A stretch of DNA of 64,000 nucleotides from Nocardia sp. SYP-A9097 (lineage in GTDB: Bacteria; Actinomycetota; Actinomycetes; Mycobacteriales; Mycobacteriaceae), in the NCBI RefSeq assembly GCF_009649815.1, contig NZ_WJIC01000001.1, positions 682,001 to 746,000 on the forward strand. Reading direction: 5' to 3'. Position 1 is the first letter of the stretch, and the number at the start of each line of letters is the position of its first letter. Positions 37,744 through 44,676 of the stretch are shown piece after piece. Made by a program: the position numbers and the translations under genes. The notes under the pieces were generated by a model. The model was not told the DNA's origin and searched no databases. It saw only the letters and a list, made by a program, of their open reading frames with translations.

Positions 37744-38163
37744 TTGAGCACCGTGGTCGTAGTCGCGCTTATTCTGTTTGTTCTGTCGGCTGTTGCCGTG
37801 GTCACCGGAGTGCTCGGACTGACCGGCACGCTGCCCGGCAACCGCTACTTCGGGGTGCACTCCGAGGCCGCGGTGAAGTCCGAGGAGAACTTCAAGCTCG
37901 CCAATCGCGTGGCCGCGCCCACCACCCTGGTGGCCGGGCTGCTGCTCGCCGCCGGTGGCGGTGTCGCGCTGGTCGGCGGCGGTATCGCCGGGATCCTGAT
38001 TCCGGTGCTGGCCGTGGTGATCGCGTTCTTCACCCTCGGCGCGGGCGCACTCGCCGCGGAGAAGGCCCTCGAGGCCGCGGCACCCGCCGAAGAGGTCGGC
38101 GGTTGTGGCAGCGCCTGCGGTTCGTGCTCGCTGCGCGATACCTGCGCGCCGGCCGCGAACTGA
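37744..38163 (+). CDS. SdpI-like small membrane protein with a Cys-rich tail
   Basis: A 139-residue membrane protein. An N-terminal hydrophobic segment is followed by the SdpI-like motif TGTLPGNRYFGVHSEAAVKSEENFKLANR and two closely spaced hydrophobic segments (about 60-105). The cytoplasmic or external tail ends CGSACGSCSLRDTC, four cysteines in 14 residues, which could bind a metal or an Fe-S centre. The start is the rare TTG 37744, supported by GGAGGT four bases upstream. SdpI proteins in Bacillus give immunity to a killing factor; no such role is shown here. Confidence 0.75.
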   Translation: MSTVVVVALILFVLSAVAVVTGVLGLTGTLPGNRYFGVHSEAAVKSEENFKLANRVAAPTTLVAGLLLAAGGGVALVGGGIAGILIPVLAVVIAFFTLGAGALAAEKALEAAAPAEEVGGCGSACGSCSLRDTCAPAAN

Positions 38164-38181
38164 CCGCGAAGTGATTCGGTT

Positions 38182-38610
38182 CTAGCCGAGCTTCTTGCGC
38201 ATCCAGATGTGCGGGATGCCCGCGTCATCGCCGATCTCGCCGTAAGCCTCGTACCCGAGCTTTTCGTAGAAGCCCTGTGCGTGGGTCTGCGAGTGCAATT
38301 CCACCGCGACCAGTCCGCGCTCGCGCGCACGCTCCTCGATGGCCAGCACCAGCGCCACACCCAATCCCGTCCCGCGCGATTCCCGCAGCACCGCCAGGCG
38401 GCCGAGCACGCCCACATCCGCACGAACGAGCAACCGTCCCGCACCCATCGGCTGCCCGTCCAGGCGGGCCAGGAAATGATCGGCGACGGCATCGAGCTCG
38501 TCGAGTTCCATCTCCTCCGGCACACCCTGCTCCGCGACGAACACCTTCATGCGAATGGCGTAGGCGTCGGCTAGCTCCTGCTCCGTGCTGACAGTGACTA
38601 CCTCGATCAT
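38182..38610 (-). CDS. GNAT family N-acetyltransferase
   Basis: A 142-residue GNAT fold protein. The acetyl-CoA loop is RESRGTGLGVALVLAIEERARERG (R/Q-x-x-G-x-G/A), and the closing strand is ELHSQTHAQGFYEKLGYEAYG. It resembles ElaA-type acetyltransferases; the acceptor is unknown. ATG 38610 is 32 bases downstream of the DUF2063-like gene stop on the same strand, so it could be the last gene of the MNIO operon, though there is no overlap and its role there is only a guess. Confidence 0.82.
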   Translation of the reverse strand: MIEVVTVSTEQELADAYAIRMKVFVAEQGVPEEMELDELDAVADHFLARLDGQPMGAGRLLVRADVGVLGRLAVLRESRGTGLGVALVLAIEERARERGLVAVELHSQTHAQGFYEKLGYEAYGEIGDDAGIPHIWMRKKLG

Positions 38611-38642
38611 GCAGTCAGCATGCCTCAGCCCGGCGGTGTGGG

Positions 38643-38975
38643 TCATCGGCGCAGCCGGTCCCGCCGACCGCTGCGCGGGGGTGGCAGGCCGAGTTCGGTC
38701 GCGAAGGCGGCGGCGTCCGCGGCGGTGCTGATCTTGGGCCGGGTGCGCGCCCAGGTCATGAACCGTGCGGTGAAATCCGGGCCGCAGGTGTGCGCCAGTA
38801 GTGGAAAGCGTTGTGCCACTTCGCCTGCGCGCTTGTGCAGCAGGGCGTGCGCGGTCGCGGAGATATCGGCGGTATCGAACCCGGCGGGGACCTGTGCGCC
38901 GGCGACGAGGGCACGCACCAGCGCCGCCTGTTGTTCGGCGAGTGATGCGGTCGTGCCGGGGCCGGGTTCGGTCAT
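38643..38975 (-). CDS. short DUF2063-like MNIO partner protein
   Basis: A 110-residue protein. The core LLHKRAGEVAQRFPLLAHTC followed by GPDFTARFMTWARTRP resembles the helical DUF2063 N-domain (pattern: FP, then hydrophobic, G, aromatic F, and a Pro-containing end) that accompanies MNIO enzymes as the peptide-recruiting partner (as in MbnC, HvfC/BufC). It is much shorter than most partners and ends in a basic tail RSGRRDRLRR. Its start overlaps the MNIO stop by four bases (ATGA), so the two proteins are made together. The family assignment is by pattern and gene context. Confidence 0.6.
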   Translation of the reverse strand: MTEPGPGTTASLAEQQAALVRALVAGAQVPAGFDTADISATAHALLHKRAGEVAQRFPLLAHTCGPDFTARFMTWARTRPKISTAADAAAFATELGLPPPRSGRRDRLRR

Positions 38976-39886
38976 ACGCGCGCTCGTGCCGGGAGCGCGG
39001 TGCGCAGGGAGATGGCGGGGCGGTCCGAGGCGGTGGCGATCGAGTTCAGTTCGGCGGCGAGTTCGGTTGCGGGAGGGTAGTTTCCGTCCCGCTCCAGCAT
39101 GAGCGGCACCCGGCGGTCGACGCTGAATTCGGCGACCAGGGCCAGCACCTCGCCGGGCACCGGATGGGTATGGGTGTCGTGATAACGCCCGCCCACCTCA
39201 TGACCGCCCGCGATATGGCAGTAGGCGAGACGCTCGGTGGGTAGCCGCAGTAGTTCGGTCAATGGATCACGAGATCTGTTGCGCGCGTTGGCATACAGAT
39301 TCGCGATATCGATCAACAGGTGTACCCCGGTACGCTCCACCAGCTCCTGCAGGAATTCGGCCTCGGTGAACTCCGCGTCCGGCCACTCGAACAGTGCGGC
39401 GATATTCTCCACCGCCAGCGGCACGTCCAGCTCCGCCTGGGTCCGGGAAATATTGCGTGCCAGCGCATCCAGTGCTTCGCGGCTGCGCGGTACCGGCAGC
39501 AGATGCCCGGCCTCCACCCCGTCGGCCCGTACGAAGGCGATGTGCTCACTCACCAGTGGTGCACCCAGCGCCCGCGCGCACTCGGACAAATGCCGGACCC
39601 GCCGCTCATCCACTGCCTCCGCTCCGCCCAGCGACAGTGAAATCCCATGTGGCACAGCGGGTATACCCCGCCGGATCAGCTCGGCCAGCTCCTCCGGCAC
39701 CGCGACCTCGGCGCGTCGCCGCGCCAACCCGGACCCGAGGCGGCCCAGTGCGCGCCACGAAGTAGGCTGCGGCAATAGTGATTCCGCGATGACCTCGCAG
39801 AATCCGATCCCCTCCAGGGCCGCGATCATTCCGCAGATTTCGCGCCGCCACCCGATCCCGATCGCCCCCGCCGGTAGCGGCGTCAT
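38972..39886 (-). CDS. multinuclear non-heme iron oxidative enzyme (MNIO, formerly DUF692)
   Basis: A 304-residue TIM-barrel enzyme. The metal ligands of the family appear in order: His in VPHGISLSLGG, Glu and His in VSEHIAFVR, Glu-Asn in AVENIAALFEW, Asp and Asn in LIDIANLYANARN, His in CHIAGGHEVGG, Asp and His in HDTHTHPVP, and Glu-Arg-Asp in LERDGNYP. Studied MNIOs (MbnB, TglH, ChrH, the bufferin enzymes) oxidatively modify Cys residues of ribosomal peptides using two or three irons. It overlaps both neighbours by ATGA. The likely substrate is the Cys-containing tail of the upstream TIGR04222 protein. Confidence 0.9.
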   Translation of the reverse strand: MTPLPAGAIGIGWRREICGMIAALEGIGFCEVIAESLLPQPTSWRALGRLGSGLARRRAEVAVPEELAELIRRGIPAVPHGISLSLGGAEAVDERRVRHLSECARALGAPLVSEHIAFVRADGVEAGHLLPVPRSREALDALARNISRTQAELDVPLAVENIAALFEWPDAEFTEAEFLQELVERTGVHLLIDIANLYANARNRSRDPLTELLRLPTERLAYCHIAGGHEVGGRYHDTHTHPVPGEVLALVAEFSVDRRVPLMLERDGNYPPATELAAELNSIATASDRPAISLRTALPARARV

Positions 39887-40839
39887 CCGCCGCAGCCTCC
39901 GCCGCCGCAGCTGCTACCGCCGCAGCTGCTTCCACCCCCGCTGTCGCTGCTGCCGCTGTCGCTGCTGCCGCTGTCGCCGCTGGAGCTGGAGCAGCTGTTG
40001 CCGGTGCTGCCGATTCCGGTGCCCGCGAGAGTGCCGGTGGCCCCGGCCAATCCGGGGTCCAGGCTCCACAGCACCGTCGCGCCGAAGAGCGCGGCGGCCA
40101 GGGCCGCGCTGTCGGGGCCGTAGGCGGCGTAGGCGGGCGCGTGAGCGGGGCGCAGGTGACCATTGCGCTGCACCGCTTCGCGCCGGGCGACGCGCCCGCG
40201 CCGGGTGAGTCGCGCCGGGCGCAGCAGCACGAGGGTGCAGATGATGACGACGAGGACGCAGAGGATCAGATATCCGACGCTGTGACTGTTGGCGATGCCC
40301 GCGATAATGCGCACCAACCCGAGCACCAGTACGGCGATGAGCGGAAGTGCGGCCAGTAGCAGGGACTTCCGCTGTTCGGGGCCGATCAGGTAGCCGCGAT
40401 CGGTGAGTGTGTGCCGCAGTGCGGTGAGTGGTTCGCGGGTCGCCACCACCAGCTGCGGCATACGCCGCTGGTAGGAGTCGCGCAGATACCGGTGCATGGT
40501 CCGCGACACCGGATCCAGCTGGCGCTCTTCGGTATCGGTGGGCGAGCGAGTGGCCGCCCCGGTGGAGTCGACCAGCTGGTACCCGCGCAATTGGGCGAGT
40601 CCGGCGAGTACGGGCCGCCGATCGTCGAAGAGCATGGCGGTTTCGGTGGGGGAGAGTGCGGCCTCGAGATGTGCGCGCGAGGTGTCGGCGCGAATGATCC
40701 TGGCGCGCTGAACGAATCCGAACAGTGCCGCCACCAAGCCCAGCAGCACGTACGCGATCAGGAAGGTGGGGCCGGGGATGCCCCACGTATCGGCGGTGGC
40801 CGGGCTGTGCGCCGCGGCCAGTGTGGTCCGAGGGACCAT
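39883..40839 (-). CDS. TIGR04222 membrane protein with Ser/Gly/Cys-rich tail, candidate MNIO substrate
   Basis: A 318-residue membrane protein. One membrane segment is near residues 24-44; a soluble domain (about 50-160) contains RRPVLAGLAQLRGYQLVD and LDPVSRTMHRYL; then there are two membrane segments (about 165-210), a basic linker, an Ala-rich hydrophobic stretch, and a low-complexity tail from about 280 to the end with Ser, Asp and Gly repeats and four Cys, closing SSCGGSSCGGGGCGG. The tail resembles a peptide core for modification. ATG 40839 is clear. Its stop overlaps the MNIO start (ATGA), which couples production of enzyme and substrate. Confidence 0.85.
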   Translation of the reverse strand: MVPRTTLAAAHSPATADTWGIPGPTFLIAYVLLGLVAALFGFVQRARIIRADTSRAHLEAALSPTETAMLFDDRRPVLAGLAQLRGYQLVDSTGAATRSPTDTEERQLDPVSRTMHRYLRDSYQRRMPQLVVATREPLTALRHTLTDRGYLIGPEQRKSLLLAALPLIAVLVLGLVRIIAGIANSHSVGYLILCVLVVIICTLVLLRPARLTRRGRVARREAVQRNGHLRPAHAPAYAAYGPDSAALAAALFGATVLWSLDPGLAGATGTLAGTGIGSTGNSCSSSSGDSGSSDSGSSDSGGGSSCGGSSCGGGGCGG

Positions 40840-40942
40840 GGCGATTCCACTCTCAGGAGTCCGGACAATCGATCACCACCAGTATCGCCGTCCCGCGGGT
40901 GCGGTGTTAATACTGCGGATATTGGGTGATTAGCCTGGTTCG

Positions 40943-41911
40943 GTGCGATTTCTCAGCAAGTTCTACATCGACGGATTCATTCTGTCGATCCTCGCCGTGG
41001 TCGGCTTGGCCAGCGTCTTCCCGGCCCGGGGCGAGGCCGCCGACATAGTGAGCTGGCTGACGAAGATTGCCATCGCATTGCTCTTCCTGTTGTACGGCGC
41101 GCGCCTGTCCACGCATGAGGCGGTCACCGGTCTCAAGCACTGGCGGCTGCATGCCACCGTGCTCGCCTGCACGTTCGTGCTCTTCCCGATTCTCGGGGTG
41201 GCCGCGCGGGTGCTGGTGCCGCACATCCTGACCGAGGATCTGTACACCGGCCTGCTGTTCCTGTGCCTGGTCCCGTCCACGGTGCAGTCGTCGATCGCCT
41301 TCACCTCGATCGCCAAAGGCAATGTGGCGGGCGCGATCGTGAGCGCGACACTCTCGAATCTGCTGGGCGTCTTCCTGACTCCGGCCCTGGTGATCCTGTT
41401 GATGAACACCACCGGACAGGCCAAGGTCGATCTGTCCTCGGTCGCCGACATCGTGTTCCAGCTGCTGGTCCCGTTCTTCCTGGGCCAGCTGATCCGCCCG
41501 AAGGTGAAGGGTTTCCTGACCCGCTATGCCGAGCCGACCAAACTGGTGGACCGCGGCTCCATCCTGCTGGTGGTGTACAGCGCCTTCAGCGCGGGCATGG
41601 TGGAGGGCATCTGGCATGCCATGTCCCCGTGGCGGATTCTGCTGCTGGTCCTGGTCTGCTGTGTACTGCTGGCGATCGTGCTCGCCGCGACCTCGGCGCT
41701 GGGCCGGGCCCGGCATTTCGATCGCGGCGATCGGATCGTGGTGGTGTTCTGTGGTTCGAAGAAGTCCCTGGCGACGGGTCTACCGATGGCGACGGTGCTG
41801 TTCGCCGGTCATCCGATCGGCCTGATCGTATTGCCGCTCATGATCTTCCATCAGATACAGCTGATCACCTGCGCGGCGCTCGCACAACGCTGGGCTCGGA
41901 CCGCACCGTGA
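40943..41911 (+). CDS. bile acid:sodium symporter-like (SBF) transporter
   Basis: A 322-residue protein with about ten membrane segments of the SBF-like/YfeH type. Typical parts are TKIAIALLFLLYGARLSTHEA, CLVPSTVQSSIAFTSIAKGN (crossover region) and FCGSKKSLATGLPMATVLF. The substrate could be an organic anion; it is not known. GTG 40943 has no Shine-Dalgarno, but TAGCCT lies 6 bases upstream, so the mRNA is probably leaderless. The last 47 bases overlap the end of the convergent aminotransferase gene. Confidence 0.87.
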   Translation: MRFLSKFYIDGFILSILAVVGLASVFPARGEAADIVSWLTKIAIALLFLLYGARLSTHEAVTGLKHWRLHATVLACTFVLFPILGVAARVLVPHILTEDLYTGLLFLCLVPSTVQSSIAFTSIAKGNVAGAIVSATLSNLLGVFLTPALVILLMNTTGQAKVDLSSVADIVFQLLVPFFLGQLIRPKVKGFLTRYAEPTKLVDRGSILLVVYSAFSAGMVEGIWHAMSPWRILLLVLVCCVLLAIVLAATSALGRARHFDRGDRIVVVFCGSKKSLATGLPMATVLFAGHPIGLIVLPLMIFHQIQLITCAALAQRWARTAP

Positions 41912-42965
41912 GCGAGAGCACCCGGCTGTCGTCGCGGCGTAATGGTCGCGCGCCGGTGGTAGGCCGGGCGGCGAGGGCGCGCAACACCGCGTGCCCGGCG
42001 ACCGGATCGCCGACGGCTATGCGGGCACTGCCGTCGGGATAGCGTTTGGCCACGATTCCGGCGCGCGCCAGCGCCGGGGCCACCTCGCGCCCGGGCAGGT
42101 ACAGGAAGTTCGCGCTACTACGTGGCACCCGAATGCCATTGCGCCGCAGCGCGGTACGCAGCATTTCCCGCTCGGTGGTAATGCGCAGGATGCGTTCGCC
42201 GAGTTCAGCCTCGGCCGTGTAGGAGGCGCGCACCGCGGCGGCGGCGGTGGCCTGCACGCCGAACGGTAGTTGCAGCCGCCGCACCCGCCGCACCAGCTCG
42301 GGTGAGCCGAACGCGTAGCCGATACGCAGGCCGGCCAGCCCGTACGCCTTCGAGAAGGTGCGTATCACCAGCACATTCGGGTGCCGCCGCACCAACTCCA
42401 CGGCGTCGAGAGTGTCCGCCGCACCGAGGAATTCGATATACGCCTCATCCAGGATGACCGGCACGCTCGCCGGAACGGTGCACAGGAACGCCTTCAATTC
42501 ACTGGCCGGAACCACGGTCCCGGTCGGATTGTGCGGGCGGCATACCGCCACCAGTCCGGTGCGCTCGTCCACTGCCCGTGCCATGGCCCACAGGTCCTGG
42601 CGGCCATTGCCATCCAGGGGTATCGCCTGCGAGCGCAGCCCGACCATACCGCTCATGATCGGATAGCCGTCGAAAGTCGGTGTGGCGAAGACGAATCGGG
42701 CTCCGGGCGCGGGCAGCGTCTGCATGATCTGCATGGCCACCCCGGTCGCCCCCGCCCCGACCACCACCTGTTCGACATCCACGCCGAGGTGCTCGGCAAT
42801 GAGCAGCGGTAGTTGCCGAGGCAGGAACTCCGGATACCGATTAGCCTGCGCCAGGGAGTCATCCAGTGCGTCCAGCACGGAAGGCAATGGCGCGAACGGG
42901 TTTTCGCTCAGGCTCAGATCGAATCGCACCGTTTCGAAGCGGTAGGTCTCCAGCGGCGCACTCAT
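41865..42965 (-). CDS. HisC-like PLP-dependent aminotransferase
   Basis: A 366-residue fold-type I aminotransferase of the histidinol-phosphate/aromatic group. The N-terminal LSLSENPFAPLPSV, the substrate-site NPTG in RPHNPTGTVVP, Asp-x-x-Tyr in ILDEAYIEF and the PLP lysine in RTFSKAYGLAGLRIGYAFG are all intact. It overlaps the upstream KAS III-like gene by one base (TGATG). In this cluster it is more likely to aminate a ketone intermediate than to make histidine, but that is inferred from its neighbours. Its 3' end overlaps the convergent transporter gene. Confidence 0.85.
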   Translation of the reverse strand: MSAPLETYRFETVRFDLSLSENPFAPLPSVLDALDDSLAQANRYPEFLPRQLPLLIAEHLGVDVEQVVVGAGATGVAMQIMQTLPAPGARFVFATPTFDGYPIMSGMVGLRSQAIPLDGNGRQDLWAMARAVDERTGLVAVCRPHNPTGTVVPASELKAFLCTVPASVPVILDEAYIEFLGAADTLDAVELVRRHPNVLVIRTFSKAYGLAGLRIGYAFGSPELVRRVRRLQLPFGVQATAAAAVRASYTAEAELGERILRITTEREMLRTALRRNGIRVPRSSANFLYLPGREVAPALARAGIVAKRYPDGSARIAVGDPVAGHAVLRALAARPTTGARPLRRDDSRVLSLTVRSEPSVVRAPRR

Positions 42966-44005
42966 CACGCCGCGCCCCAGCGCACCGCGGCCGCGCCCGC
43001 GAAGTCGCCCGCGTGCGCGAAAGCTGACATGAGCACCACCGATCCATTGCGCAGCCGGCCCGCCCGATTCTCGGTATCGAGGGTGACGGGAATGCCGGCG
43101 GCGAACAGGTTTCCGCATTGATCGAAGGTGTCCGGATGCCGTTCGGCGGGCAGTTCCAGCGCATCATGCCAATTGCGCAGGAACAGCCGATTCGGCTGAT
43201 TGGTGACCAGGGTGTCGATGTCCTGACTCTTCACCCCGATGCGCTTGCACACCTCGTGCGCCACCTCCGGAACGAGGCGGTTGCCGCGCGCGAACACCTT
43301 GGCCACCTTGGATTCGCTGAAGCTCACACACCCCTGGCCCTCGCCCGGTTCCCAGTATTTGCGGTCCGAGCCGGTGCTGAAGTCCATATCCCCGGCGAAT
43401 TCGGGATAGGTACGGCATTCGATATCGAGAATCGGTGCGCTGCTGTTCTTTACGAGCAACCCTACACCGCAGCCGTCGCCCGGGACCGGGGCCTGGGCGA
43501 GCTTGCGGATCTCGGTCTGGGTGAAGACCGGCCCCGCGCAGTTCTGGGTGGCGACGATCAACGCGGTGCGCGCATCGGTGGTCTGCATGATGGTGCGCGC
43601 CAGCCACATCATGTGCACGAAGGCCGCACAGCCGCCATTGTGCACATCGAAGACATATCGGGGGTTCATATTCAGCCGCCGCGCCACCTCACCGCCCGCG
43701 CCCAGTACCGGATTGTTCGGCAGCTGGGTGTGGGTGAGCAGAATGTCGATCTGCGGAAGTAGTTGTGTCCCATGGCGTTCGACAAGTGGCGCGGTGGCCT
43801 GCTCCACCATATCGACCACGGTCTCGTCGCGGCCGACGTGATGACGCGCCTTGGGCGCGCGGAACATGACGTTCTTGGCCATCCGTTCCGAACGCGAGAA
43901 CTGGGTGAAGTATTCGGTCCCGACCGGCTCGCCCGGCAGATAACTGGCCACATCGACCAGGCTGACCTGGGGCGGGGAGGTGAGACGAGGGTCCGTGAAA
44001 TCCAT
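42965..44005 (-). CDS. 3-oxoacyl-ACP synthase III-like protein with His-to-Asn change
   Basis: A 346-residue thiolase-fold protein of the KAS III group, with nucleophile Cys in VHNGGCAAFVHMMWL (about residue 115). The usual catalytic His, in an HQAN motif, is replaced: the site reads TLVTNQPNRLFL. The Asn of the triad appears kept in QCGNLFAAGIP. Loss of His would weaken decarboxylation of malonyl units, so this may be an acyltransferase or a condensing enzyme with other chemistry, as known for variants in natural-product pathways. It lies between the SRPBCC-like gene (11-base gap) and the aminotransferase. Confidence 0.82.
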   Translation of the reverse strand: MDFTDPRLTSPPQVSLVDVASYLPGEPVGTEYFTQFSRSERMAKNVMFRAPKARHHVGRDETVVDMVEQATAPLVERHGTQLLPQIDILLTHTQLPNNPVLGAGGEVARRLNMNPRYVFDVHNGGCAAFVHMMWLARTIMQTTDARTALIVATQNCAGPVFTQTEIRKLAQAPVPGDGCGVGLLVKNSSAPILDIECRTYPEFAGDMDFSTGSDRKYWEPGEGQGCVSFSESKVAKVFARGNRLVPEVAHEVCKRIGVKSQDIDTLVTNQPNRLFLRNWHDALELPAERHPDTFDQCGNLFAAGIPVTLDTENRAGRLRNGSVVLMSAFAHAGDFAGAAAVRWGAA

Positions 44006-44016
44006 GGCGCACCTAC

Positions 44017-44676
44017 CTATTTCATCCAGTCGGGGGTGATGGGCAATCCGTTCGAGGCGCGGTACTCGGCAATCGCCCGGAGATTGTCCAGCTCCAGCTG
44101 ATGCCCCGCGGAGAACATCTCCCAGAAGTCGCCCACCCACACCTTGCGGCCCTCGGGTGCGGTGTCCTGGTAGGGATTACGGTCGTAGAACGGGTGATGG
44201 CAATTGGTCCACAGCACCACAGAGCCGGGCTTGTCGAACACCAGTTGCGCGTCGACCACGCGCATCAGGTAGATCATCCACAGGTGGTCGCTCTGATCCC
44301 AGGCGCAGTGGTAATCCACCGTCATGGCATCGGGATTGGCGACCGTGCGGGTGTAGATACGGGTATTGGGGCCCAGCAGGTCATACGATTCCCACAGGCC
44401 CGGCTTCCCGGTCTCGGTGAAGCCGCGCAGACTGTACGTCCACTCCTCCAATGACCTTGTGTCCGAGAGATATTCGTACAGCTCCCGGGGCGGGCAGTCG
44501 ATATACCCCTGTACCGGGCAGTAGTCGCCGAATATCTGGTCGTGCGGATATACCGAGCGGAGCATCTCCAGAATGACGGGTGTGGTGGCCTCGCGATCGG
44601 AGTTCTCGATACGCAGGAGTCCGGGCACCACCCCCTCGGGAATGTCGCTGAGTGCGGGCAGGGCGCTGATGGTCAC
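44017..44676 (-). CDS. SRPBCC-like (START fold) protein
   Basis: A 219-residue protein. The centre follows the SRPBCC pattern: YIDCPPRELYEYLSDTRSLEEWTYSLRGF, then WESYDLLGPNTRIYTRTV and MTVDYHCAWD, and ending with a long helix (FWEMFSAGHQLELDNLRAIAEYRA). This fold includes polyketide cyclases/aromatases and lipid-binding proteins. GTG 44676 is supported by GAGGAGGT four bases upstream and overlaps the TPP-enzyme stop by four bases. In this cluster it could fold, cyclise or carry the product. The family call is tentative. Confidence 0.6.
   Translation of the reverse strand: MTISALPALSDIPEGVVPGLLRIENSDREATTPVILEMLRSVYPHDQIFGDYCPVQGYIDCPPRELYEYLSDTRSLEEWTYSLRGFTETGKPGLWESYDLLGPNTRIYTRTVANPDAMTVDYHCAWDQSDHLWMIYLMRVVDAQLVFDKPGSVVLWTNCHHPFYDRNPYQDTAPEGRKVWVGDFWEMFSAGHQLELDNLRAIAEYRASNGLPITPDWMK

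Noticed and set aside
39898..40010. Short tandem repeat of GCTGCTGCCGCTGTC type read as a microsatellite
   Set aside because: It is the coding sequence for the Ser/Asp/Gly/Cys tail of the TIGR04222 protein in frame, so it is explained by the protein.
41865..42965. Histidinol-phosphate aminotransferase hisC
   Set aside because: No his genes are nearby and it is coupled to the KAS III-like gene; sequence alone fits several aromatic aminotransferases, so no gene symbol is given.
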